A DNA stretch of 64,000 bases from Chrysopilus asiliformis (Eukaryota; Arthropoda; Insecta; Diptera; Rhagionidae). Shown here one piece after another: positions 22,000 through 34,059 of this stretch (positions within the stretch are counted from its first letter, which is position 1; every line of letters begins with the position of its first letter). The stretch covers positions 18,893,487 through 18,957,486 of the forward strand of contig OZ035960.1 of the NCBI GenBank assembly GCA_964034945.1, given 5' to 3'. The position numbers and the translations under genes are program-made. The notes beneath the pieces are model-generated. The model saw only the letters and a list, made by a program, of their open reading frames with translations, had not been told where the DNA came from and did not search any database.

Positions 22000-23780
22000 T
22001 GCATCCAGCCATACATTCTACAGGTCTACATGTATTAGTATTTCCTTTAAATATTTGCAAAATTTGTTCGGTAGTCAAAGTGTTAAAATAATTTTAGGTG
22101 TATTTAAAATGAATGGTTTGGTATTTGTTTTTGCTACTTTCTTTTTTAATTCAAATAAAAAATCGATTGATTTTGGACTAGAAATGAAAAACAGTTGAAT
22201 CAAATGACGGTTCTTGATTTAACTACATCTCAGTTTACTGGAACCTCATATTTACTTGTAGAAATTCAGTTTGTTCATTTCTGTTGCCAGTATCACTTTG
22301 TGGTATGTCTAAAAACACATACGACAAAAAAAAACTTTCAATCGATCGTATTTCAGTATTTTGTATAAGATTCATGCGATGATCAAATTATATTTTTCCC
22401 TATGTGATGATAACATCAAACATTTTTTAAATTTATTTACTTTTTTTTTTGTTCGCTGCTAGTCTAGTCGCAATCTTCCTCGAATTCCAATATTCTAACG
22501 AGGTTACTAACATTTCCTCAATATTAAAAGATCGTCGAATTTCTTAATCGCAACAGAAACATCGTAAGATTTTCACTACTACAATTTTAACATATTAGTG
22601 AATCTAAATCAAATTGTGGTGTCTATGATGGACCTACTATCAATTCTGTTTGACCTGAAGAGATAACCTCGATTGAGTGTCTGAAAATGTGAAAAACTTT
22701 TGCAATAATTCAAATGTGGGTGTGGGGAGCAATAGCTCACATTGACCACATTTTTACGCTGCGAATTAAAACTATTGATATTTTTATAAACCAAGAAATC
22801 TTTATACCCCTCTAAGTTCCCAACGTTTCCAATAAAAGTTCAGCTAATTCCATTTATGCTAGAATTTTAATCGTTCTCTAAGTGGATTGGATCAGTATTT
22901 AAGGAATTTATTGCGACAATCTGTAAGCGATGCCACATCTAAATCTTTGTCTATAAAAGATGGAAAAAATCAGCGTTCGATTTCCCTAAATTGTTTTTTC
23001 CCATTTGTGGATTGAATTAGTTTTACAGGTGCTCACAATTTGAGTGTTTCAAGTATAAATTACAAAATAGGTAAAGCAAGTTAGCACGTGCTGTGATCAT
23101 ATATGTAAAACTAGTAATTTATCGTGATTGCAATTTGTCGGGGTATTAATTACAAATTCGCAATTAATGTTTTACATACAGCGATTTTTACATAACCTCC
23201 TAGTAATTTTCAAAAAAAAATTGAAATTGAGGATAAAATATAGAAATAAAATAGAGTAAAATAGAGCTTAAATAGGACTAAGCCTATTTTATTTGACCCC
23301 TTAGATTAGAAATAGATTTGGAATATTGAAAAAGTTTTTAGAAAGCTGAAAAAATTGATTTTTGACAATTCAAAATCTTTAAATTGTGAGGAGAAACATG
23401 AATTTAATCACAGAAAGAATTTTAAGGTCTCTAAAAGAAAATGAGAAAATTAAGACCCAGGTTTTCCGGAAAACTGAATTCTTCAATTTTCCCTAAACTG
23501 ACTTGCTTCAAAAAAATCTACCTCGAGGACAGTTTGTTGGAGATACATGAACTCTACGTCAACGTACCATAAAATTGTCCGAGGTTTTCAAAAAAATGTG
23601 GCAAAAAAGTTTTCCTATAAAATTTTCAAAAAGTTTTTCTATAAATCCGCTCAGGGAAATTCTGAAAAACTCCACGCAAAATCGTTGTTTAAGCAACCAA
23701 ATTTATTGATTTTTTTTCGTTTATTAGATGTTAAATTTAATTAAAAACCAAAAATGGTTACATATCGGCTACGCGATGGT
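22000..23780. other. Intronic or intergenic DNA, no gene
   Basis: AT-rich; short frames near 22609-22794 and 23547-23744 have no family resemblance. No element ends seen. Confidence 0.3.
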
Positions 23781-23789
23781 CGCACTTTT

Positions 23790-24785
23790 TGGGTGGCAAA
23801 ATATGTGGAGTCACAAATTGATCACAGTATCGTCACAGTAATGTTAACGTTACCATTTTTGCCAAGTTTTTTGTGACTATTTTTGTAAATCGTTAAAATC
23901 TTGTACAAGTGTTACAACAGAAACTTTTTGTTTTTTTTTTGTGACGTATGTTGCGAAGTAGGGATAATGCAACCGTTTCCGCAGAAACTCGTGACTGACG
24001 AAGTTTTACAAGAGAGTACGGAGAGGGGGGGGGGGGGGAGATCAAGTGTGACGTCAACGTAAACTTGTATCACAAATGTACATCAGAAAATGCTGTCACA
24101 ATAAAAACAACGAAAAACAACAACAACTTTCCGCTTGGTCACAAAGTAATCGCCTGGCAATGGTTTTTGTGGTCAGTTACAATGTTACCAATTTGCAACG
24201 GTTTATTTGTGACCTGTCGCAAAATAGCCAATTTATAACAAGTGACTTTGGGTAATCTGTCACAAAGTAACCAAATTTGTAATAGTTTTTTTTGCGACCG
24301 GTCACAAAGTAACCGAATTGCAACGGGTTATTTGTTAGCGGTCCCAAAGTAATCAATTTGTAACTGTATTTTGCGACCAGTCACAAAATAACCGAATTGC
24401 AACGGGTTATTTGTTACCGGTTACAAAGTAACCAAATTTGTAATAGTTTTTTTTTGCGACCGGTCACAAAGTAACCGAATTGCAACGGGTTATTTGTTAG
24501 CGGTCCCAAAGTAATCAATTTGTAACTGTATTTTGCGACCAATCACAAAATAACCGAATTGCAACGGGTTATTTGTTACCGGTTACAAAGTAACCAAATT
24601 TGTAATAATTTTTTTTTGCGACCAGTCACAAAGTAACCGAATTGCAACGGGTTATTTGTTACCGGTCACAAAGTAATCAATTTGTAACTGTATTTTGCAA
24701 CCAGTCACAAAGTAACCGAATTGCAACGGGTTATTTGTTACCGGTCACAAAGTTCCATAAATGGATTTGCGACCAGGGTCACATT
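23790..24785 (+). repeat. Tandem satellite, 162-bp higher-order unit
   Basis: Three consecutive 162-bp units start at 24294, 24456 and 24618. Each is made of four sub-repeats of about 40 bases built on GTCACAAAGTAACC and AATTTGTAACTG / AATTGCAACGGG. Degenerate sub-repeats extend left to about 23790, interrupted by non-repetitive sequence and a G-run (24027-24038). Inter-unit identity is high, so the array expanded recently. Confidence 0.85.
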
Positions 24786-25360
24786 ATAACTTATAAGTCA
24801 CAAATGGTTGCTTGGGCCTCATATACCAGAAGGCACAAAAGTAACAATTGTAGTGTTTGCGAAATAATAGGGAGATACCGTTATTTTTTCGAAAAATCAG
24901 TGTTTCTAAAAATTCGTAGCTCGCGAAGTGTTTCAATGTTTTTTTTCAGTAGGATGTGAGAACAAAATTTCCCACGGTTAACAAGCGAATTCATTCGTTT
25001 GTAGTTTTTGGTCTAAAAATCACCAAATTTCAGTAATTTTATATTAACCCTTATATTTTCATTTTCAATAGGACATAAAATAAAATATTTTCACCTTGAA
25101 GTGAATATTAGGTGCTACCACAGATAAACATTACTTTAACATACACTAATAATAAAGAAAATAGACAATTAACAAGAAGATGGGTTACTTTGTTGTGGCA
25201 TCGCTTCTTTCTCTGACAAAACACAACAATCATTTGGTTTAAATACTTTCCATTTAAATCAAATACAAAAACCGTTGGCGCAAATTTAAAGATTTTTTTT
25301 TATTTGATTCAACTACTTTTTCGTTGAATCTAATGACAACATTCCCTCAGTGTAGCTTAT
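24786..25360. other. Unassigned DNA after the satellite
   Basis: No exon or known element; the frame 24642-24959 is a by-product of the satellite. Confidence 0.3.
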
Positions 25361-25364
25361 GGTG

Positions 25365-25502
25365 CTCATGGACAGACAGACGGACATGCGGAAATCAAAA
25401 TATTTTGTCATACTAAACACTTTGGAGTAATTTATTTTTGTATCCGAACATTGGTTCGATGCGTTACAAACGGTATACTAATTCTAATATAGAGTATAAA
25501 AA
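25365..25502 (-). repeat. Repeat family A, head fragment
   Basis: GGACAGACAGACGGACATG, GGTTCGATGCGTTACAAACG and GAGTATAAAAA match the inverted head of family A. Confidence 0.65.
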
Positions 25503-27340
25503 GTGGCTTTTAATTCTAGTTTCTAAAATATCTAAGATTGTATATATGTTTCATTGATGGCCAAAAAAAAAATGTATGTCTTCATCCCCGAATCTTACAT
25601 AGAAGTCAAAACAAAATTTGCGACAGTAACCGGCACTTGTTGATATCTAATAGATACTCGTTTTCCTATGTGAAAATCCGGTTTTTGTTAATTTTTTGTG
25701 ATTTTTAGCAATCAAGTTTGTTTTATCGTAACTTTGTAGGGGATAACAAGAATTTAAACAAATTGAAAGACCAAGAAAACAATATAGGTACCTGCATAGA
25801 AGTTCAAAAAAATAAAAATAAAATTATGGGTTATAATTCAAGCAATTAAAAGGCATTTATGACGATGTTTTTAAAGATTTCGTAATTATAAATAAAAATA
25901 ATGACTGTCTAAACGATGAGATTTTAAATTTTGTGAATTTTTAAGACACTAAAAAGATCTCATTGGCTTCGGAGTAAATATATTTTTAAATCTCTCTCGT
26001 GTCTTAGGGTGGCTTAGAAATGCTTTAAGAGATAAAAAAAAATAATTGCAAGCGTTCATCTTAGAAATGTTGAGTCATCTTATGATGCTGTGATGATTTC
26101 CCCAAAAGTTTTTTTTTCCTTCTGCCGTTGGATGTATGTTCCTGTAATCAGTTGGGTCTTAGACTCACACTAGGATACAGTTTTCTAACTACGTGTAAAT
26201 GAGTGTGTTAATATGTTTCCATTGAATTGAGTTTTAAATTTCAGACATTTTTCTTTCGAAGTGTAAATATTGAAGTTGAGTATGACTGGTCATAAAAAGT
26301 ACACATAATTTAAGTATTTTCCTAAATAGGGAGTGAAGCGGATTTTAAATATTTTTTTGAATAATTATTTTTTTTACATGTGTGCGTTTGTTTGCTGTAT
26401 TTATTTGATGTATGGATTAGGCTTTATTTAGTTTTTAGTTAAATCTTATCAAATTTTGCTAATCATTTTCGTTGATTCTCTTCTGGATGAATTCGTATTG
26501 GAAGCTCGATTTGTCTAGCGATGCAGATGTTTCCCTGAATATTATTATTATTTTTTTTTCTTCAACAATTTTATAATATTTTATTTCTTTTTCTTTCACT
26601 GTTTCGTTCTCATTCTAAATTTTTATTATGATATTTGTGTTATTTTAAGATCATTTCAATTTTTATGTTGAATTCACTTCGTAACACTTCTAGTCAATTT
26701 TTCCGTGAATTTAATCCGCAGATATGATAACATTCATTAACAGTGTAGATAACGGATTTTCTAAGCAATAATTCATTTCGAATTGACGTTTTTATTAATA
26801 TATTAACTGATGTGCATATTTTTTTTTCTTGTCCGATTTCAACTGTTTTAATATTTTAAAAAAAATGGCTACTGTTTCGTGGATAGTTAATCGGATCGAC
26901 CATCGTTATGAAAGTAAATGGTTATGAATGTGCAACAGTTATTTTTATCAAATTATTTGTAATCCAGTGTTTAATTGATCAGTGCGATAAGTGTTACCAT
27001 TGTGATTATTTTGTTAAAAAAAAGTTTTATCTTTGAAAATCGAGAGTTTGATAAAAAAAAGACTCACCCCCTAAATCTAGATAACAGACTCTAATAGATC
27101 TGTTAATTTTTAACTTTGAAATTTAATATAAATTCCTATTCTCTATAAAACGCTTTGATGAATTTCGATTTTAACAAATTAAGTGATTCACTACGGTGTC
27201 ATCATCTGACAGCACTTACCCACAAACTTCAAATTTGGTTGTTTTTCGTAATTTTATTTTTTTATGAAATTATGAAAAGTGTCCAATACGATGGAAATGA
27301 TCCAAAAAATTGTGTAAAAAACAGATTGTGGATCTTGAAA
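25503..27340. other. AT-rich DNA, no gene recognised
   Basis: No exon with plausible splice signals and phase, and no element ends, were found. Confidence 0.3.
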
Positions 27341-27354
27341 AAGATGTGAATAGT

Positions 27355-27440
27355 TTCACATGTCTGTCCGTCTGTCAGTCCGTCTGTCTGTCCGTCTGTC
27401 TGTCTGCCCGTCTCTCTGTCTATTAGTGAACACCAGGAGG
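27355..27440 (+). repeat. CTGT/GTCC tract with family A flanks
   Basis: A CTGTCCGT-type tract followed by AGTGAACACCAGGAG, as in the junction of family A head and body (CCGTGAACACC). It is the remnant of a decayed copy. Confidence 0.5.
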
Positions 27441-27635
27441 ACGTTTTAAGGAGATTTTTGAGGTTAGATTTTAGATAGGAAAGCAAAACATCTTAAAAAA
27501 TTTGCCACCAAAGTTAACAGACGTCAACCTTTTGACATCATTAAAAATGTTTTTAATAAATCTGAACACATTTACCACCTAATATTATTCAATTGCATCA
27601 AAAAACGATGTTACCGGAAGTCGGTGCTGTGCTAA

Positions 27636-27914
27636 GGCCCCGTTTACACCTGCGATTTTTTCTTGAATTTCTTCACGAATTTTATTCAGAATTAATTTCG
27701 CTAATTTTGTTCATCTATCGCAGAATAAATTTACTTAGCAAAAGTTGTCAAAATTGTAATTTATTTAGCTGATTTTGTATGTAAAAAATCCGGTTCCTGC
27801 GTCTTTCTGGAAAAGATTTCAGAATTTTGTATCCTAATGTAAACGGCTGTGAAACTTGAATTTAGTGTCGTAGAGAAAAATTCGCGGAATAAAGTGTGAG
27901 ATGTAAACGGTGCC
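27636..27914. mobile_element. Harbinger-like MITE, 279 bp
   Basis: Ends GGCCCCGTTTACACC and, reversed, GGCACCGTTTACATC, flanked by TAA on both sides (27633-27635, 27915-27917). The 3-bp TWA-type duplication and GGCCCC-type ends point to PIF/Harbinger. No ORF. Confidence 0.65.
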
Positions 27915-27999
27915 TAAGGCAAAGCGCCGCCCGAGGAAAACCCTGTATTTAGTCAAAAAATTGATGAAATGCATTTTTGTATATGTGTGTATGAAAAGG

Positions 28000-28560
28000 T
28001 TTGTCTCAATTTTTCTCTGTGATTATTTAGTTAAAAAAATATCTTAGTGCTTCGTTATGCAACAAAAATTGCGCCGCAGGAACCATTTTCATCAAAAAAA
28101 GTGCATATAAGTAGAACTTATAAGAAAAAATCCACCGCAGCTAAAATTTTTATTTAAAGAATGCATACAGATAGAAATACCTGCGCCACAAGCGAAAAAT
28201 TTTAAATGTCAAGCTCAATTGTACCTTTAAATTAGGGTGCCATCTCAACCTCTTTTTCACCGGGCACTGTTCTTTATTTAAGGCGTCGGGGGGTATTTTG
28301 TTATGTTCTAATTGCACCAAGGGTAGTAAAATGCAGTCCTAAAAAAGCAGTTCCCTGGACATCTTAAAAAAGTTCCCCCGGATGCCTTAAATAAAAGACA
28401 AAGTTTGCGGAAAAGAGGGCAGAAGGGCAACCCTACCTTAAATTGACCTAACAGTTGGTACAGAAGCGCATATCTATGGTTTGTCCTTTGTGAGGGCCGA
28501 ACTTGATGCAGCGAACATCCAAATATCTCAAAGTGTCGCCTAAAGTGCCGCGCAGCTCTA
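28000..28560 (+). repeat. Repeat family C plus E, copy 2
   Basis: Family C blocks (GCAACAAAAATTGCGCCGCAG, TTAGGGTGCCATC, TTCACCGGGCACTG) to about 28445, then repeat E (GACCTAACAGTTGG..GCAGCGAAC..GCCGCGCAGC). The E part is the inverse of 2815-2965. Confidence 0.6.
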
Positions 28561-28687
28561 AAATTGTACTTATATAACATTTACATCCCACTAATGGTGA
28601 TTTTGGCGCCCCCTATAGCGCACCTGCCACCCTCCCTATTCTCGGCACAGTGCCGCCGGTAGAGATTATTTCACTACATGTACCCCT

Positions 28688-28745
28688 ACAATGTAAGGAA
28701 TTAACTTCCGATTTGATAACAAATTGGAAGTTAATTCCTTACATC
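28688..28745. repeat. Near-perfect short palindrome
   Basis: ATGTAAGGAATTAACTTCC and its complement flank a short centre (GATTTGATAACAAATT) that itself pairs, giving a stem of about 25 bp with a tiny loop. No target duplication recognised. Confidence 0.7.
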
Positions 28746-29859
28746 CTCTCATCAACTAGTCGTAATTTTATAAGTGATAATTTTTTTTCTCTTTTCCCTA
28801 TGACGACTGAAATGCAGGTGATAAACGTCATAAATTTTTCTATACATTCTAATCATAATTTCAACTCTCAATCGCCATATACTCTAAAAATTGTGAAATA
28901 TCGATTAGATTCAATTTTTTGATCGTAATAAATGATTATTCCGATTAAAAGTTCGTTTGGTCGGTTGTCAAACATTTTAACATTACAACGATTTGATGAC
29001 CAACTCACAGCAAGTGTAAATTCTTCTACATATGTGAGCAAAGTTATGCTGAGTATGAAATTGTGTTGATGTATTATAGTAAGTGACCAGTTCAATACCG
29101 TATCGTAATCTCATTGACTAAGAATTTTTATTGATAAAGATATTGACTGAGTTGTCAAAATACAAAAAAAACGAGCAAAATAATAAAAAAAGGACAGATA
29201 TAAAGTAAGAAGAACAAAAAAACTGGTCGAAGTTAATCTAGCCAAGAAAATTCAGTGTCAGTACCAAAAATGTCTAAGACGAATAAGGATTCATTGAATT
29301 GTCGCTAGAGGGTCGTCTCTTTATTTAAATTCGTCACACAACATAATTGATAGTCGTTTTATTTTGCAAAGTTTTCTACATATTTCTAAACACTTTTTTT
29401 TGTGGAGTTGTGCGATTTTCCAGCAATAAGGAAATTATCCAGCACCTAATCGGGGTAATGTTTTGTTGTTGTGAAATCGTTTTGTTTAAATTTGAATTTA
29501 GTTTTTTACATTTGCGAATTTTTTCTATATTTCAAACCGTTTTATTTTTGCTATTTCTGATTAACCGATTTGATCGACAATCATTGAAACTGATTTTATT
29601 TTCAATATCAAAACAGTTGAATAAAGTGCTGCGATTTGTGAAGTGCTATACCACCATTACTCGTGATAATTTTTTAAACAAAAGTGTTATTCTTCAACAT
29701 TCTCTTAGTTAGTGTCTTTTTTTTAAAAAAAATATGAATTGTAGCCATTTTTATATTTGTACAAAATATCTAAGCTAAGTGTGAAACTAGTCAATGTCAG
29801 TGATAAAATTATTTAAACAAATCTATCTATAGTGATATTTGCATTACCTTTTTTTTGAA
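28746..29859. other. Candidate promoter/5' UTR region of Hnf4 exon 1b, otherwise unassigned
   Basis: AT-rich; a TCAGT-type initiator occurs at about 29253. The frame 29347-29712 is hydrophobic but lacks an ATG at its start and is probably compositional. If exon 1b is real its untranslated leader lies here. Confidence 0.25.
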
Positions 29860-29962
29860 ATGCTCAAAATGAAAAGTGAAATTTATCCAAATGGTCTCGA
29901 TGAGCACACATATTTCTTGAATACATCCGTGCATTTAGAGGATAATTTCTTAAATATGTTTG
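29860..29962 (+). CDS. Hnf4 candidate alternative first coding exon (1b)
   Basis: From the ATG at 29860 the frame gives 34 codons (MLKMKSEIYPNGLDEHTYFL..) plus one base, ending at a textbook GTGAGT donor (29963). The phase is the same as exons 1a and 1c, so joining to exon 2 gives Asp-Val-Asp-Ala-Pro and a receptor of 621 aa. The peptide is acidic and polar like an A/B domain. The start of the exon (transcription start or acceptor) is not resolved. Assignment is by phase, strand, donor quality and coding look. Confidence 0.55.
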
Positions 29963-30239
29963 GTGAGTTACAAGAGGCATGTATTATGCGAAACTTTGTT
30001 AAAAAATTGAACGTATTCGTATTTATGTATACAAGGCATAGTGTATTTTTTTTAGCTTTTTCGGGCGAATTTTTTTTTTGTACAATTTTACATAACTGCT
30101 CCACACATTACAATTTAACTGGAATACGATTTTACATAACTGATCATAATTTTATTGAAATTTTCATTCCCTCTGCCAACAAATCAACAAACTTTTTGCG
30201 ATTTTCCAGAAAAGAGTGCATTATATCAACAAAAAAAAG

Positions 30240-30350
30240 TTATATCGGCAAAAAGTATTTAGAATACGATTTTGTATAGATCGTCCATACATCAATATCC
30301 AATCGGATTACTATTTTTTCCGTTTTCCCTACATACGATTGATTTTTATT
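30240..30350 (+). repeat. Repeat family A fragment
   Basis: Contains AGAATACGATTTTGTATAG, ATCAATATCCAATCGG and a CTATTTTTTCC block, like one internal unit of family A. Confidence 0.5.
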
Positions 30351-30534
30351 CAAGATAGTCCGTGAAACCGGCTGTTTCCTGTGGCTGGAGGTGCTTTTTA
30401 TACTCGATATCAGTGTTTCCCAACCTGAGGTACATCGACTGGTTCCAGGGGGTACGCGAAATTTACAAAAGAAAAAAGCGGCAACCAAATTTTGGAAAAA
30501 ATTGCGACTTATGGTAATCAAAAAAAATATCGCA

Positions 30535-31715
30535 CAAAAGATTTTGATTTCCGCATGTCCGTCCGTCTGTCTGTCCGTCTGTCTGTCCGTCTGTCTGTCC
30601 GTGTGTCTGTCCGTCTATCTATCCGTCTGTCCGTCCGTCTGTCTGTCCGTTTGTTTGTCTGTCTGTTTGTCCGTCCGTCTCTCTGATCGTTCGTCTGTCT
30701 GACCGTTCGTCTTTCTGTCCGTCCGTCTTTCTGTCCCTCTGTCTGTCCGTCTGTCTGTCCGTCTGTCTGTCCGTCTGTCCGTCTGTCTGTCCGTCTGTCT
30801 GTCCGTCTGTCTGTCTGTCTGTCTGTCCGTCTGTCTGTCCGTCTGTCTGTCCGTCTGCCTGTCCGTCTGTCTGTCCGTCTGTCTGTCCGTCTATCTGTCC
30901 GTCTGTCTGTCCGTCTGTTTGTCCGTATATCCGTCTGTCCGTCTGTCTGTTCGTTCGTCTGTCTGTCCGTCTGTCTGTCCGTCTGTCTGTCCGTCTGTCT
31001 GTCCGTCTGTCTGTCCGTCTGTCTGTCCGTCTGTCTGTTCGTTCGTCTGTCTGTCCGTCTGTCTGTCCGTCTGTCTGTCCGTCTGTCTGTCCGTCTGTCT
31101 GTCCGTCTGTCTGTCTGTCTGTCCGTCTGTCCGTCTGTCCGTCTGTCTGTCCGTCTGTCCGTCTGTCTGTCCGTCTGTCTGTCCGTCTGTCTGTCCGTCT
31201 GTCTGTCCGTCTGTCTGTCTGTCCGTCTGTCTGTCCGTCTGTCTGTCTGCCCGTGAACACCATAACTCTCGAAAGGATTGAGCTAGAAACTTGAAATTAC
31301 AGTTGCGTTTCTCGTAAATGGCTAGGCTAAGTTGTTGAACGTGCAAAATCGGACCATTTCTTCGCCTCTTCCCCATACTATCTAAAAAGTTTTCTGCAAT
31401 TTTCTCGAGAACTGTGTGTCGTATTGAAAGATTTAGAAAAGTAAAATGTGTTTAGAATAGGATTCTACATAACTCATCTGTACATCAAAATCCAGTTGGA
31501 CCACTCCGTCCCTCCTCCCACATACAAATTGAATACCTTTTTTTCTATTTTTTCGAAAACGGTGCGTAGTATCGAAAAATTTATAAAGACGAAATGTGTT
31601 TAATATTTGATTTTACATAGTTGTTCCATATATTAAAATCCAATCGGAGCAACTCTTTCCCCTTCTCCCACACAAATGGATTTTTTTCATGAAAATTTTG
31701 TTTTCTAATTGTATA
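30535..31715 (+). repeat. Repeat family A with greatly expanded CTGT tract
   Basis: Begins CAAAAGATTTTGATTTCCGC, then about 700 bases of GTCTGTCC/GTCCGTCT units (30555-31253), then the standard body (GTGAACACCATAACTCTCG, GAGCTAGAAACTTGAAATT, internal AAATCC.AT.GGA units) to about 31715. Long frames in both directions (RQTDGQTDG.., SVCLSVC..) are translations of the array, not genes. Confidence 0.85.
30555..31253 (+). repeat. (GTCTGTCC)n octamer array
   Basis: Nearly uninterrupted alternation of GTCTGTCC and GTCC units, with a small number of TTCGTTCG and TATATCC variants that mark sub-blocks. An imperfect longer period is visible around the two TTCGTTCGTCTG variants (about 30950 and 31038). 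Confidence 0.9.
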
Positions 31716-33437
31716 AAAAAATCCATTTGTTTAAGAGAGGGGGGGGGGGAGAATCGGTCCGATTGGAACCAAATTTTTGAAACTTTAGAAACAAGAACCA
31801 AATTTTTAGATATTTTAGAAACAAAGACCAAAATCAGAATCAAATTTCTAAATTTGAGGTTACAAAACCAAAACCCAGGAATTCATTTCACCCTTGATCC
31901 AAAACCGAACCACAATCGGAATTTTTTTGGTTTGCAACTCTAATTAGACTCTAATCAGACATAATGTTTTAAATTCTTTTGTTTAAACTACTCGAAAACG
32001 TTGTAATTTTTTACATCACGAAACTTTATCAAATTTACTTTTAAATAATAATAAAAATATTTGATCAGCTTACATAAATGCCACAAATAACTCGCCTATG
32101 GACAAAAATAGTTTGTTTTCGAGCAATAAATTGATACGAGCTGATTATACAAAACAGGAAAACAATATTCATATCAAAATAAAATGTCAATAAAGAATCA
32201 GATTAATAAATGTTTCTCCACTAATTTAATGTTTATAAAATGAGTAAGAATGATTATTGAAAATTTCTTTTATTGTTGTAAAATAATTTCAACCACAAAC
32301 ACATACGAGTATTATTGGCCTTAAGTTTTTTTTCTCACATAAAATATTGTCAGTTGCAAATTGTTAAAATTTTTGTATGACAAGATATGATATCTCAATT
32401 ATAGTTTTATTGTCTTTAAACAGCCTTCATTGTCGCGTTGTAATACTCATGTTGAATGAATTTTTCAATTGATTTGATAACAAATTTTTGATGGGTTTTG
32501 AACGTTTCATACAAACACCTCACACGAATTTAATATTTTGTTAGCTGGCTCCCCTACAGAAGTTTTGTTGTTATCAATTTATGATTTTACAATTGCTATT
32601 TACATCGAATTACACGGAGATTTTTATCACACTTTGTGGGAATGTCTATAGAGATTAATAAGTAATGAAAACTATTAGTTTTTAATTGTAATTGTTTAAA
32701 TTTTTGGACCGTTTTGAACACATTCAGAGCTTGCATTAGCTGAGGCGCAAACCAAAACATCAGAGATCATCAAATTCATCCGTATTCATTTTTGATTTTG
32801 AAAATTTTTTAATCCACTGTAATTTCGCTTTTTAATCTCAAATTTAATACAGGGAAAAACTTTTTTTTAGCAACATGAATAAAAGTTTTAATCAATAAGT
32901 GGAGAATTAAGATAATGGTTTATCTTATAGGAACATTTTAGAAAAGATTATTGTATTTTTTTAACCATGGTTTTGATATAATAATAATAATTTCTAGATA
33001 ATTTCCTCTGGCAACCATTGATGTTATTATTGATTGCTTATCAATTTATTTTTATTTTTTGTTCGTCCGAGGCCAATTATAAACGTGGCTGCAAAAATTC
33101 GGCGATAAGCTGAAAGCAATAAATCCCTTTCATATCAATAAAATGATATATGATTTAGTTTTTCGAAAAAATTAGCGAGAAATCAAATTAGAAAAAAAAA
33201 TTGAGAATCAAGGAAAAATTAAAGAAGTCTGGATTTTTTAATATTTCAATATAAGTTGTTACTTCTAATGCCTCTTTTCTACACAAAAACTAGCAAAAGG
33301 TTTGCTCTTGGCTTTACAAGTGAAAACCCAAAAAAAATTTTTTTCAGAAGAACCATCAATTTTACAAATTTTACATGTTTCGTACCACCAACCCTTTGAT
33401 CCAAAGTAAGGTAAATTTTTTGTATGAGAATCATAAA
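31716..33437. other. AT-rich DNA, no gene recognised
   Basis: An inverted start of a family A unit (AAATCCATTTGTTTAAG, CGGTCCGATTGGA) lies at 31715-31770 with a G-run at 31739-31749. The rest is unassigned. Confidence 0.3.
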
Positions 33438-33601
33438 CAGTGAAACCTGTATAAGGCGGACTCGTACGGAATTATCATCCTGAGCTGAGCTTCGGCATTA
33501 AAGGGTCTTCCCTTAAGCTCTGGCTGGAGTTATACAAAAAAAAACACACAAGGAAATTCGCCCGGTTTAGACAGATTTCCGTCTTATAACAAGCTTCAAT
33601 G
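33438..33601. mobile_element. Pogo/Tigger-like MITE
   Basis: Ends CAGTGAAACCTGTATAAG and, reversed, CATTGAAGCTTGTTATAAG. TA follows on the right. One of three CAGTR-type elements in the window. Confidence 0.5.
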
Positions 33602-33680
33602 TAGTAAAAAATTAGACTTAATATACTGTTAGTACTGCATCAACTTAAAACGTTTAATCAAATTAAAAAAAAAACTTTAA

Positions 33681-33882
33681 CCTTTAATTGATGAGGTGGG
33701 TCCAGTGGACCTCGTTGCTATCTCTCATGTTTTCAGCACAGTGACTCTGAAATCTTCAGTACCTTCATACAGTATGGTGTTGCATTCCGAGTTAAAAGCA
33801 CGGATTTGGTATGTGATTAGAACGTAGTAAACGTGGAACCCACCTCATCATTTACGCATATTTTCACCTCATAAATTAAGGG
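33681..33882. mobile_element. piggyBac-like MITE, 202 bp
   Basis: TTAA on both sides (33677-33680, 33883-33886); ends CCTTTAATTGATGAGGTG and, reversed, CCCTTAATTTATGAGGTG. An inner GGTGGGTCCAGTGGACC / GGAACCCACC stem is present. No ORF. Confidence 0.7.
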
Positions 33883-34059
33883 TTAATAAAAAAATTAATA
33901 TGAAAGGTATTGCTGGAACTGGTGCCAAAAAAAAAATCTCGCAGCTTCCCATATTTTTAAAACAACTTCCTGCTTAAGAAAAAGCCGATTTATTTTAAAA
34001 TTTCACAATTTGTTAAAAACATAAATACTTGTAGTGACTTCATAATACTCTAACCTAAA

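Noticed and set aside
29347..29712. 121-codon hydrophobic frame upstream of Hnf4 exon 1b
   Set aside because: No ATG at its start, strong T-richness explains the Phe/Leu content, and no receptor or transporter motif is visible.
30391..31376. Long frames rich in RQTDGQTDG or SVCLSVC on both strands
   Set aside because: Translations of the GTCTGTCC array in different phases; no start, splice or composition evidence for a gene.
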